Of a DNA stretch of 64,000 nt, positions 42,659-50,811 are shown piece by piece (within the stretch, counting starts at the first letter, position 1; the number at the start of each line of letters is the position of its first letter). The position numbers and the translations under genes were made by a program. The notes beneath the pieces were generated by a model that was given only the letters and a program-made list of their open reading frames with translations, searched no databases and was not told where the DNA came from. The stretch is taken from NCBI GenBank assembly GCA_036556425.1, contig DATBJJ010000110.1, positions 1-64,000 on the forward strand. The letters are read 5' to 3'. This stretch comes from DATBJJ01 sp036556425 (GTDB taxonomy: Bacteria; Acidobacteriota; Vicinamibacteria; Vicinamibacterales; 2-12-FULL-66-21).

Positions 42659-45115
42659 CTACATCGTCGATCTCAGGGCGATCAACGGATCGATCCGCGT
42701 CGCGCGATGCGCCGGGATCGACGCCGCGACGATCGCAACCGCCGCCAGAATCAACGCGACCGCCGCGAGCGTGAGCGGATCCAGCGGTGTGATGCCGTAC
42801 AGCATCGCGTCGACGTAGCGCATCGACGCGATCGATCCAGCGAGGCCTGCCGCGATGCCGATGGACGTGATCGCGAGGCTGCGCGCGAGCACGAGACCGA
42901 GAACGTGCGCGCGCTGCGCGCCGAGCGCCATTCGAATGCCGATCTCGAGACGGCGCCGGCTCACCGCGTACGACGTCACGCCATATAGCCCAAGGCCGGC
43001 GAGCAGCAGCGCGACGCCGCCGAACACGCCGCCGATCGAGGCGACCGCGCGTTCCTGTGAGACGGACGCGTCGACGTAGTCCTGCATCGGCCTGAACGAG
43101 AAGGCGAGCGCGGGATCGGCCTCGGTCAACGCCGCGGCGATCCGGCGCGTGAGCAGCAGCGGCGAGCCGGATGCCGCGCGGACGCTGATCGTCACGCTGG
43201 TTTGCGCGGGAGATCCCGGAGCGCCGAAGCCCGTCGACTGCGCGAGCGGCGTGTAGAGCGTCGCCCTCACGCCTCCACGAACTGACGCAAACACGGCATC
43301 CTCTACGATGCCGACAATCGTGCGCTCGTTCGTCACTGCGCCAAGCGCCTGGCGATCCGGGAAGAACTTGCGGGCGAACGCCTGATTGACGATCGCCACG
43401 CGCGGCGCCTGCGCTGAATCATCCTGCGTGAAGTCGCGTCCTGACACGAGCGCCGTGCCGTACGTCGCGAAGTAGCCGGGCCCGACGACGCTGTCGACGT
43501 ATTCGCGCATCGCGAGAATCGGCGCCTGATTCGCGCCACTGAGCGGCACCGTTCTCGACGCCGCCGCGCGCGCGACGCCCGGCACGCCGGCAATCGCATC
43601 CGCGAGCGCTTGGTAATACGCCAGCCTGTTCGCTGGATCGATGCGCACGCTCGAAGTGTCGACATCGGCAAGCAGCAGCGGCCGGCTCTCGAATCCGAGC
43701 GGCTGACGCAGCAGCCTGTCGAATGTCTGAATCAACAGAGAGGCCGCAACCACCATCACGAGCGAGAGCGCGATCTGCACCACGATCAATCCGCTCGTCA
43801 GTCGTCCGCTGCCGTCGGATGCGCCGCGGAGCTGAGTCGATCCGCGCATCGCGTCCGCCGGCCGCACCCGCGTCGCCCTCAACGCAGGCGCGATGCCGAA
43901 CACAATCGCCGTGGCGATCGCGACTGCGGCCGCGAACGCGAAGACGCGCCAGTCGGGATTGAGGTTGAACGCGAGATCCATGTCGAGCACCGAGAGCTGC
44001 GCGACGAGCGCCTGGCTCCCGAATCGCGCGAGCAGCATGCCGACGGCCGCACCGGCCGTCGAGAGGAGCGCGCTTTCGATCATGAGCTGCGACACGAGCT
44101 GACGCCGCGTCGCGCCGAGCGCGAGGCGCACGCCGAATTCGTACCGGCGCGCGCTCGCTCGCGCGAGCAGCACGCTCGCGACGTTCACGCACGCGATGAG
44201 GAGCACGAGGCCGACGAGCGCCGTCAGCGTCAGAAGCGGCCGCGCGTAGCGAGTCCTCAGGCGCGTGAAGTCCGAGGTGCCCGTCGGCGCTGGAACCGCG
44301 ATGAACGGTTCCCGCAAGAACGCGGGCTTGACGCTCGCAATCCGGTCTGGCGTGACGCCGAGCACGTGCGGCTGGATCGATTGGAGCGCCGAGGTCGCCG
44401 CCGCGATCGATTGTCCCGGCTTCAGCCGGACGATCACCAGGAGCACGAAGGCGCTCGGTTGATCGAGCAGCGTTCGCCCGCCGCGCACGAGCGAATCTGT
44501 TCCCAACGGAATCGCGATGTCGAACGCCTGACCGACTTCGATCCCGAGGAACTCTGGCGGCGTGACGCCGACGATCGTGAAGGGCGCGCCCTCGATGGAA
44601 AGCGTGCTGCCGATCGCGCTCGAGGCTCGGCCGAATCGATGCTCCCAGAATCTATCGCTGATCACGACGACGGCGCCGTCGCGTCCTCCGCCCCTCACAT
44701 CATCGTCGCCGGTAATGAGGCGGCCAGTCTGCGGACGGACGCCGAGCGTTCGAAAAAAGTCGCCGCTCACGAGAAGCGTGCGAACGGGATCTTTCTGGCC
44801 CGACCGCGCCAGATTGAACGTCGGCTGCGACCATGCGACAACGCCGTCGAAGAGCGCCGGCGCCTGCTGCATCCGCGTCCACATCGCGTAGTTCCACCCG
44901 GCACCCGACTTGAATCCGTGCGAGATCGCGTAGTCCGAGGAGATCGTCACGAGCCGATCCGGGGCCGGCACCGGAAGCGTTCGCAGGAGCAGACTATTGA
45001 CGACGGTGAAGATGGCGGTGTTGGCGCCGATGCCGAGCGCGAGCGTGATCACGATGACGACGGACACACCCGACGCGGTGCGAAGAGCCCGAATCGCTTG
45101 GCGGATCGCATGCAT
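42659..45115 (-). CDS. ADOP-type ABC permease (MacB/FtsX, duplicated)
   Basis: 818 residues. The N-terminal helix carries VIVITLALGIGANTAIF. The first FtsX block has LLIACVNVASVLLARASARR and EFGVRLALGATRRQLVSQLM. The last helices have GLYGVTSYAVSRRRLEIGIR and the chain ends PAHRATRIDPLIALR. It is the third gene of an apparent operon GntR-slipin-ADOP, 34 bp after the slipin stop. YtrA-type GntR regulators commonly control ABC systems, which makes regulation by the first gene plausible. The substrate is unknown. Confidence 0.92.
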   Translation of the reverse strand: MHAIRQAIRALRTASGVSVVIVITLALGIGANTAIFTVVNSLLLRTLPVPAPDRLVTISSDYAISHGFKSGAGWNYAMWTRMQQAPALFDGVVAWSQPTFNLARSGQKDPVRTLLVSGDFFRTLGVRPQTGRLITGDDDVRGGGRDGAVVVISDRFWEHRFGRASSAIGSTLSIEGAPFTIVGVTPPEFLGIEVGQAFDIAIPLGTDSLVRGGRTLLDQPSAFVLLVIVRLKPGQSIAAATSALQSIQPHVLGVTPDRIASVKPAFLREPFIAVPAPTGTSDFTRLRTRYARPLLTLTALVGLVLLIACVNVASVLLARASARRYEFGVRLALGATRRQLVSQLMIESALLSTAGAAVGMLLARFGSQALVAQLSVLDMDLAFNLNPDWRVFAFAAAVAIATAIVFGIAPALRATRVRPADAMRGSTQLRGASDGSGRLTSGLIVVQIALSLVMVVAASLLIQTFDRLLRQPLGFESRPLLLADVDTSSVRIDPANRLAYYQALADAIAGVPGVARAAASRTVPLSGANQAPILAMREYVDSVVGPGYFATYGTALVSGRDFTQDDSAQAPRVAIVNQAFARKFFPDRQALGAVTNERTIVGIVEDAVFASVRGGVRATLYTPLAQSTGFGAPGSPAQTSVTISVRAASGSPLLLTRRIAAALTEADPALAFSFRPMQDYVDASVSQERAVASIGGVFGGVALLLAGLGLYGVTSYAVSRRRLEIGIRMALGAQRAHVLGLVLARSLAITSIGIAAGLAGSIASMRYVDAMLYGITPLDPLTLAAVALILAAVAIVAASIPAHRATRIDPLIALRSTM

Positions 45116-45149
45116 GGTGCCTCTCGGGAGCGGCAGCGCAGACGCGGCG

Positions 45150-46079
45150 CTACTCGGATTTCGCCGGCTGCTCGCCGCCTCCGGTGAGCGTCGCCTGACG
45201 CATGGCGGCGGCGCCGAGCATTCCGCCCATGCCCATCGACTCGACCGCGCTGCTCGGGATCAGCATGAGGGCGCCCTTCTCCTTCAAGCCTTCGTAGAGC
45301 ATGTTCATCGCGCGCAGGTGCAGCGCCGTCGGATTGTCGTGATACGACTTCGCCGCTTCCTGGAACGAGTGCGCGATCTCGAGCTCCGCCTGGCCGAGAA
45401 TGATCCGCGCCTGCTTCTCGCGCGCGGCCTGCGCCTCGCGCGACATCGCGTCCTGCAGCGATCCGGGAATGACGACGTCGCGCATCTCGACGGACGAGAC
45501 CGTCACGCCCCACGGATTCGATCGCTGATCGATGAGGTGCTGCAGCTCCGCCTCGATCTGCTCGCGCCCACGAAGGAGATCCGTCAGCGTCGTCCGGCCG
45601 ATGATGTCGCGGAGCGCCGTCTGCGCTGCCCAGCTCACGGCCTGCGAGTAGTCCTGGACTTCGAGTGCGGCGCGCTGCACGTCGTGCACCATCCAGAAGA
45701 GCACGGCGTCGACGTTGACGGGGACCGTGTCGGCCGTGAGCGTCTGCTCAGCCGCGAAGGTGGTGGTGATCGTGCGCTGATCGACCCACGCGGTGACGCG
45801 ATCGACGAACGGCATCACGAAGAAGAGGCCGGGACCGCGCAGGCCCACGAACCGCCCGAGGCGTAGCACGACGGCGCGTTCCCATTGCTGCGCGACTTTG
45901 GGCCCCTGCATCAGCACGAGGCCGAGCGCGATCATCGCGACGAGCGGCGCGATGCTGCCGGACGATCGCCACCACGCGACGCCGACCGCCGCGGCCGCAA
46001 TCAGTACGACGAGGGCAATCACGTTGAGGCGGAGTGCCGGTCCGTCCGAGCTTTCATGTCGAGCGAAGATGGGGATCAT
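45150..46079 (-). CDS. Slipin/stomatin-like SPFH membrane protein
   Basis: 309 residues. Two N-terminal hydrophobic helices (LNVIALVVLIAAAAVGVAWW and IAPLVAMIALGLVLM) precede the SPFH domain: WERAVVLRLGRFVGLRGPGLFF, WVDQRTITTTF, then NPWGVTVSSVEMRDVVIP. A coiled-coil region (SREAQAAREKQARIILGQAE) and a Gly/Met-rich tail follow. Slipins oligomerise into membrane microdomain scaffolds. No NfeD gene is adjacent, though one is usual. The ATG overlaps the GntR stop as ATGA, so expression is coupled to the regulator. Confidence 0.92.
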   Translation of the reverse strand: MIPIFARHESSDGPALRLNVIALVVLIAAAAVGVAWWRSSGSIAPLVAMIALGLVLMQGPKVAQQWERAVVLRLGRFVGLRGPGLFFVMPFVDRVTAWVDQRTITTTFAAEQTLTADTVPVNVDAVLFWMVHDVQRAALEVQDYSQAVSWAAQTALRDIIGRTTLTDLLRGREQIEAELQHLIDQRSNPWGVTVSSVEMRDVVIPGSLQDAMSREAQAAREKQARIILGQAELEIAHSFQEAAKSYHDNPTALHLRAMNMLYEGLKEKGALMLIPSSAVESMGMGGMLGAAAMRQATLTGGGEQPAKSE

Positions 46080-46486
46080 CTGTTGTGCTCTCCTCGTGAA
46101 ACCAGACCAGCGTGCCGTTTTTCTTCGAGCGCCTCGATCACGTCGCCGATGGCAAGGCCGGCGGCGTCGGCGTCGGCCAGCACGCGCGTGACGAACGCGC
46201 GCAGCCGCCGATCGTGCTCGCGCGGCGGATGCGCCCGCGCCGGTCCGGCGCTGACGAACGATCCCACCCCTCGGCGTGTCTCGATGACGCCCGCGCGCTC
46301 GAGCTCGAGGTACACGCGCGCGACCGTGTTGGCATTGACGCGCAGCTCGACGGCGAGCTGGCGGACGGTCGGGAGCTGATCGCCGGGCTGGAGCCGTCCC
46401 GTCGCAATCGCCGCGCGCAGCCCGCGCTCGAGCTGCGCGTAGATTGGCGTTGCGTCGCGGGCATCGATCGAGACGAGCGGCGGCAC
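46076..46486 (-). CDS. GntR family regulator, YtrA subfamily
   Basis: 136 residues from a GTG at 46486. The winged helix-turn-helix is clear: TPIYAQLERGLRAAIATGRL, GDQLPTVRQLAVELRVNANTVARVYLELE, ERAGVIETRRGVGSFV. The short C-terminal helical tail, without an effector-binding domain, marks the YtrA type. It heads the operon with slipin and an ADOP permease. An upstream reading frame continues into tandem repeats and is not protein. The promoter lies so close to the GTG that the mRNA may be leaderless. Confidence 0.9.
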   Translation of the reverse strand: MPPLVSIDARDATPIYAQLERGLRAAIATGRLQPGDQLPTVRQLAVELRVNANTVARVYLELERAGVIETRRGVGSFVSAGPARAHPPREHDRRLRAFVTRVLADADAAGLAIGDVIEALEEKRHAGLVSRGEHNR

Positions 46487-46490
46487 GGTG

Positions 46491-46521
46491 TTAATACTAA
46501 TGTATTGGTACAATATGTCAA
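46491..46521 (-). promoter_or_regulatory. Predicted promoter and operator of the GntR-slipin-ADOP operon
   Basis: An AT-rich island on the minus strand contains TTGACA (46521-46516) as a -35 and TATTAA (46496-46491) as a possible -10, 19 bp apart. The inverted repeat TATTG-GTA-CAATA at 46503-46515 lies between them and is a likely operator for the GntR regulator itself. The start codon is at 46486, only about 5 nt beyond the -10. The repeat arm of cassette A begins about 6 bp upstream of the -35. Confidence 0.55.
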
Positions 46522-46527
46522 GTGGTA

Positions 46528-46635
46528 AAGGGTGCCAGGGTGCCAGGGTGCCGGGGTGCCAAGGTGCAGGGTGCAAGAGTGCAGGTGCAAGGGTGCCAGG
46601 GTGCCGGGGTGCCAGGGTGCAGGGTGCAAGGGTGC
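46528..46635. repeat. Upstream arm of four-helix-bundle cassette A, GGGTGC family
   Basis: About 14 head-to-tail units GGGTGCCA, GGGTGCCG, GGGTGCAA and GGGTGCA. It is inverted relative to the array at 47145-47262 and lies about 129 bp before the four-helix-bundle start. The same family occurs without a gene at 3385-3472 and 8266-8368. Confidence 0.92.
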
Positions 46636-46764
46636 ATGGCAAAAACCGCAGAGCGCGCGTCGACCTTCATTTGCAGTTCCTCCAAGGCGCGCCTGGAGGC
46701 GTGACGAAAACGGCCGAAAACACTTCGCTCCGAGTTTGGCGGCGATCGTGCTCTCGCGAACGGA

Positions 46765-47139
46765 ATGGTTGCCAGATTCGAGGAGCTCGCCGCGTATCAA
46801 CGGTGTCTCGAGCTTTCGCAGTTGATCTGTGAAATCACTCGGAATGTCTCGGACCGAGAGTTTCAGAAGGATATTCCGGAGGCCGCCAACGCCGCTCCGC
46901 CGTTGATCGCCGAAGGGTTCGCGAGATTCACGGACGGGGAGATGATTCGTTACTTACGGATGGCTCGAGGCGAGCTGGCGGAAGTGCAATCGCAGCTTCA
47001 GGTGGGCATGCGGCAAAAGCATTTCACCAAGGACGCTTACGACGCCGCGTGCACGCTCGCGCGCCGAGCGATGGGGACCACGACCAACCTTCTAAAATCA
47101 AAGCTGAGAAGAAAGCGTCGCCGACGCACGAACAAGTAG
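46765..47139 (+). CDS. Four-helix-bundle protein (23S rRNA IVP family), cassette A
   Basis: 124 residues. Family features are FEELAAYQRCLELSQLI, the IAEGF motif at 48-52, YLRMARGELAEVQSQLQV and a last helix ending in a very basic tail (KLRRKRRRRTNK), which suggests nucleic-acid contact. The ATG at 46765 has no good ribosome site. The 129 bp upstream, between arm and gene, contain a near-palindrome around AGGCGCGCCT (about 46685). It stands alone between two inverted repeat arrays, the downstream one 5 bp after its stop. It shares the motif pattern but not close identity with the other two copies in the window. Confidence 0.92.
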   Translation: MVARFEELAAYQRCLELSQLICEITRNVSDREFQKDIPEAANAAPPLIAEGFARFTDGEMIRYLRMARGELAEVQSQLQVGMRQKHFTKDAYDAACTLARRAMGTTTNLLKSKLRRKRRRRTNK

Positions 47140-47144
47140 GAGGT

Positions 47145-47262
47145 CTGCACCCTGGCCCCTGCACCCTGGCCCCCTGCACCCTGGCCCACCTTGCACCCTG
47201 GCCCCCTGCACCCTGGCCCCCTGCACCCTGGCACCCCTGCACACCGGCACCCTGGCACCCTG
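47145..47262. repeat. Downstream arm of four-helix-bundle cassette A, GCACCCTGGC family
   Basis: Units TGCACCCTGGCCCC, TGCACCCTGGC and GGCACCCT, the inverse of the 46528-46635 units. It begins 5 bp after the four-helix-bundle stop and ends directly at the stop of the convergent elongation-factor gene (47264). Confidence 0.92.
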
Positions 47263-47263
47263 A

Positions 47264-47839
47264 TCAGGCTCTGCCCGCAAACTCCCGGGTCTCGGTGTGA
47301 ACCCGAATGCGCTCGCCGTCCTTGATGAAGAGCGGCACGCGAATCTCGAGACCGGTTTCGAGCTTCGCGACTTTGGTGACGCTTCCGCTCGCGGTGTCGC
47401 CGCGCGCGCCCGGCTCGCTCGAGACGACCGTGAGCTCGACGTGTGGTGGGAATTGGAGACCAATCGGGCCGCCGTTGTATTTCTGGATTTGCACGAGCAC
47501 GTTGTCGACGAGGAGATCGCGATCGTCGCCGACGAGATCCGGACGCAGCGTCACCGTCTCGTAGCTCTCCTGATCCATGAAGTGATAGCCGCCGCTGTCG
47601 GCGTAGAGGTACGTCGCCGACACCATCTCCAGATCCGGCTCGCTGAATTTCTCGCCCGCCTTGAACGTCTTGTCGAACACCGCCCGCGTCAACAGATTCC
47701 GCATCTTGAGGCGGACGAGCGTCTGCCCGCCGCGCGCGGTCGGCTTCGACACCTCGACGTCGAGGCAGTGATACGGAGCGTTCTCGAATTCGAAGAACAT
47801 CTTCCGCTTGATCTCGATCGCTTCAATCAGGCTGGCCAT
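47264..47839 (-). CDS. efpL: Elongation factor P-like protein, EfpL (YeiP) type
   Basis: 191 residues with the three beta-barrel domains of EF-P: MFFEFENAPYHCLDVEV, then ADSGGYHFMDQESYETVTL, and a C-terminal TGLEIRVPLFIKDGERIRVHT. The functional loop between strands 3 and 4 is SKPTARGGQT (31-40), with Arg36 near the tip. This is the extended SPTARG-type loop of YeiP/EfpL, not the PGKG loop of classical EF-P. EfpL relieves ribosome stalling at XPPX-type motifs. It lies 31 bp downstream of a secreted hypothetical gene. Assignment as EfpL rather than EF-P rests on this loop. Confidence 0.85.
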   Translation of the reverse strand: MASLIEAIEIKRKMFFEFENAPYHCLDVEVSKPTARGGQTLVRLKMRNLLTRAVFDKTFKAGEKFSEPDLEMVSATYLYADSGGYHFMDQESYETVTLRPDLVGDDRDLLVDNVLVQIQKYNGGPIGLQFPPHVELTVVSSEPGARGDTASGSVTKVAKLETGLEIRVPLFIKDGERIRVHTETREFAGRA

Positions 47840-47870
47840 GCGCGTCTCCAAACGGCTATTGTAGCGGCCG

Positions 47871-48788
47871 TCATCTGCGCGGGGCGAACGTCTTCGGATC
47901 GATGGCCGAATTGAGGCGGAAGCGCCCGAGCCGCACCTCACGATAGCGCTTCCCGTCGAAGGTGGTCGTGAAGCGATGCGGCCACGTGACGCCATCCTCG
48001 GTGCGGTAGTCGTCGATCGCGATCTCCCACTCGGCGTCTGGCAGCCCGACCGTCGGATCTCCGGAAGGAAGGACCGGCGCTTCGGGCGGCTGTTGCACCT
48101 GTCCGCCGCGGACGATCACGCTGCTCGATCGCGAAATCGTGACCAACGGGCGATCCCGCCACTTGATTCTGATCGGACGATGAGACGACGAATCGATAAC
48201 GAGTCGCAGGATCGATCCGTCCGCAGCAGCGGCCTCGACGACGTCGGCTGGACCGGACGAGAGGGTGATCTGCGGCAGCGCCTTGAATTGCAGCGGATCC
48301 GCGCCCGTGCCCGCGGCGAAGAGCGGCACGAGGAATCGGCGAGCCGCCTGTTTGAACAGGCGGGCCTGCTTGGCCTTGGCCGCTGCGATCTCGGCGGGCG
48401 TCCTCGGCGCGGGACCGGCGGGGATCCAGACAGGAAACGGCGCGCCCGGCGCGACCACGTCGTGAATGGGCTCGTCGCCGTTGACGCCCTCGAAGATCGT
48501 CATGTCGAACGAGCCGAGCGGCCCTCTCGAGATCGAGCGCTGCATGCGCTGGAGGAATCGGTCCGGCAGCTGACACTTGATCTCGATCGAGCTCGACGTC
48601 GTCATCGGTCCGGAAATCTCCGCCACCGTTCCCGTCACCGTGAAAGAAGCGATCGTCTCGAGCTCTGTGCCGCCGAGCGCAGCGCGCGCGGCGGACAGAA
48701 TCGGCCCGGCGTCCTGCGGCTGACCCGCGATCGCCACGCTTGCGGCCGCGAACGCCGCCGCGATTGCCGAAGTCCTGATACTCTCCAT
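47871..48788 (-). CDS. Secreted hypothetical protein, LolA-like fold possible
   Basis: 305 residues from MESIRTS, with a signal peptide ending near AIAGQ. I do not recognise a named family with certainty. The sequence starts with ILSAARAALGGTELETIASF, reads as alternating beta strands (TVTGTVAEISGPMTTSSSIEI, LPDRFLQRM) and ends with WPHRFTTTFDGKRYREVRLGRFRLN. This resembles outer-membrane lipoprotein-sorting (LolA-like) folds common in Acidobacteriota. It is divergent from the next gene, the two starts being only 19 bp apart. The efpL gene follows. Confidence 0.65.
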   Translation of the reverse strand: MESIRTSAIAAAFAAASVAIAGQPQDAGPILSAARAALGGTELETIASFTVTGTVAEISGPMTTSSSIEIKCQLPDRFLQRMQRSISRGPLGSFDMTIFEGVNGDEPIHDVVAPGAPFPVWIPAGPAPRTPAEIAAAKAKQARLFKQAARRFLVPLFAAGTGADPLQFKALPQITLSSGPADVVEAAAADGSILRLVIDSSSHRPIRIKWRDRPLVTISRSSSVIVRGGQVQQPPEAPVLPSGDPTVGLPDAEWEIAIDDYRTEDGVTWPHRFTTTFDGKRYREVRLGRFRLNSAIDPKTFAPRR

Positions 48789-48807
48789 CGTGCGTTCGGG
48801 AGGCCTC

Positions 48808-50799
48808 ATGTTCTTCCACCGGTCGAGTGTGTGTGTCGGCGCCGGAATTGTAGCGCTGATGTCGATCGCGCCGATGCCGATCGGACAAGCGCCGCCCGCC
48901 CGGTGGTGGGTCGACGAGCCGATTCGATTCCTTCAAACCAACTTGAGCGAAACGGACTCGACGGTCGATCCGAAGGCACTCGTCGCCGCCGTCGCCGACT
49001 TCGGCGCCAACACGTTCCTCGTGAACATGGGCGGCATCGTGGCGCAATATCCGACGCGCGTGCCGTTCCACTACGCGAGCGCGTTCCTGCCGCCCTCGCG
49101 CGATCTCTTCGGCGACGTCCTGCGCGAAGCCCACGCGCGCCGCGTTCGCGTCGTCGGCCGCTTCGATCTGAGCAAGACCCAGAAGGCGGCGTTCGACGCG
49201 CATCCCGAGTGGTTCTTCAAGCGCGCGAACGGCGAGCCGGCGATCTACAACGGGCTGTACTCGACGTGCATCAACGGCAGCTACTACCGGCAGCACGCGC
49301 TGACGATCCTCGTCGAGGCGCTCGAGCGCTACGAGGTCGACGGCCTGTTCTTCAACATGTTCGGCAACCCGACCGCGGACTACAGCGGCGTCGCGATGGG
49401 CCCGTGCCACTGCGACGCGTGCCAGGCGAAGTATCGCGCGCGATACGGACGCGCGGTGCCCGCGGCCGCCGACGCCGAGTATCGCGCCTTCATGGCGGAT
49501 TCGTCGCGCGAGGTCGCGGCGTCGATCGCGGCGCTCATCCGCGAGAAGCGTCCGCGCGCCGCGTTCCTCACGTACATCAAAGACCACACCGACGGGATCA
49601 TGTCGGAGTCGAACACCGCCGTCGGGCGCGCACTGCCGCTCTGGCCGTACTCGGCGAGCGACAACGTGAGCCGCTCGCTCGGATCCGAGCCGGACAAGCT
49701 GCCGATCAATCTGGCGATGAGCTTCGTCGATTTTCCGTGGCGCTACGCGCACGTGCCGCAGGCGGAGATGCAGCTTCGCCTCTATCAGAACATGGCGCAC
49801 GGCGGCCCGCCCGCCGTCGCCGTCGTCGGCACCATGCAGCAGCAGGATCGAAGCGCGCTGGCGGCGAGCAAGCCCGTCTTTCAATTCCACGCGCGCCACG
49901 AGGATCTCTACGTCGGCCAGAAGAACGCGGGGCGCGTGTTGCTGCTCGCGACGGGCGACACCGCTTCGTATCGCGGCTTCTTCCGGCTCTTGACGGAGCG
50001 GCACATTCCGTTCGCCGTCTCCGAGAACGGGCGCGCGATCGATGACGGGCCCGGGAAATTCGATCTGGTGATCGCGCCCGGCGATCCGCCGCCGGCCCTC
50101 GACCGCTACGTGCGCGCCGGCGGCCGCGCGCTCGTCGCGGGCATCACGCCGCCGTCGCTTCCGATCGGCAAGATCGTCGGCCGCAGGACAACGCAGGGCT
50201 ATTGGAGGATTCAGGATCGCAGCGCGCTGCCGTCGCTCGGTCAGACCGATCTCATCTTCATCGACGGCGACTATCTGGAGCTCGCGCCGCTCGAGCGCGA
50301 CCTCTTGACGCTCGTGCCGACGGCGATGTTCGGACCTCCCGAGAAAGTGTGGAGCGACAAAGTCGAGACGCGGGTGCCGGGTCTGGTCTTCGTCGACCAC
50401 GGCAAGGGCCGCGCGGCTTACGTGCCGTGGGATGTGGGCCGCCTCTACTACCGCCACAGCTCCGAAGCGCACGCGAACCTCATGGCGGACGCGATCGATC
50501 GGCTTCTCCCGCGGACGCGCCAACTCCGGACGACCGCGCATCCGCTCGTCGAGATCACGGTGATGGATCAACCGGCGCGCGGCCGCACGCTCGTCCACCT
50601 CGTGAACGCGACCGGCCATTCCGATACCGCGTACTTCGCTCCGGTTCCGATGAGGGACATCCGCATCGATCTCGATCGCGAGGTGCGCCGCGTGCGCGCT
50701 GTCACCCTCGATCGCGAGCTCGCGGTCACGACCGACGGCCGCTATCGATCCTTCACGCTCCCGGTGCTCGGCGCCTACGAAGTGATCGTCGTGGAATAG
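48808..50799 (+). CDS. Secreted glycoside hydrolase-like protein (TIM barrel plus glutamine amidotransferase-like domain)
   Basis: 663 residues with a signal peptide. The N-terminal 350 residues look like a TIM barrel of the alpha-L-fucosidase/beta-galactosidase-like kind: VDPKALVAAVADFGANTFLVNMG, then FDLSKTQKAAFDAHPEWFFKR, VDGLFFNMFGNPTADYSG and a CHCDAC cluster. The middle (FAVSENGRAIDDGPGKFDLVIAPG) resembles a beta-galactosidase trimerisation domain. The C-terminal part is beta-rich. The start ATG at 48808 has GGGAGG 5 nt before it. Sugar hydrolysis is inferred from the fold; the catalytic acids are not assigned. Confidence 0.7.
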   Translation: MFFHRSSVCVGAGIVALMSIAPMPIGQAPPARWWVDEPIRFLQTNLSETDSTVDPKALVAAVADFGANTFLVNMGGIVAQYPTRVPFHYASAFLPPSRDLFGDVLREAHARRVRVVGRFDLSKTQKAAFDAHPEWFFKRANGEPAIYNGLYSTCINGSYYRQHALTILVEALERYEVDGLFFNMFGNPTADYSGVAMGPCHCDACQAKYRARYGRAVPAAADAEYRAFMADSSREVAASIAALIREKRPRAAFLTYIKDHTDGIMSESNTAVGRALPLWPYSASDNVSRSLGSEPDKLPINLAMSFVDFPWRYAHVPQAEMQLRLYQNMAHGGPPAVAVVGTMQQQDRSALAASKPVFQFHARHEDLYVGQKNAGRVLLLATGDTASYRGFFRLLTERHIPFAVSENGRAIDDGPGKFDLVIAPGDPPPALDRYVRAGGRALVAGITPPSLPIGKIVGRRTTQGYWRIQDRSALPSLGQTDLIFIDGDYLELAPLERDLLTLVPTAMFGPPEKVWSDKVETRVPGLVFVDHGKGRAAYVPWDVGRLYYRHSSEAHANLMADAIDRLLPRTRQLRTTAHPLVEITVMDQPARGRTLVHLVNATGHSDTAYFAPVPMRDIRIDLDREVRRVRAVTLDRELAVTTDGRYRSFTLPVLGAYEVIVVE

Positions 50800-50811
50800 G
50801 CTGCATCGCAA

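Noticed and set aside
46528..46635. Repeats encode proteins: reading frames run through the arrays and give Gly/Cys/Arg- or Pro/Leu/His-rich strings, some joined to real genes.
   Set aside because: Period-7/8 repeats stay open in several frames by composition. Family homology of each neighbouring gene starts only after the repeat.
46765..47139. The four-helix-bundle genes could be avd of a diversity-generating retroelement.
   Set aside because: Avd is a relative, but no reverse transcriptase, template repeat or variable repeat was found anywhere in the window.
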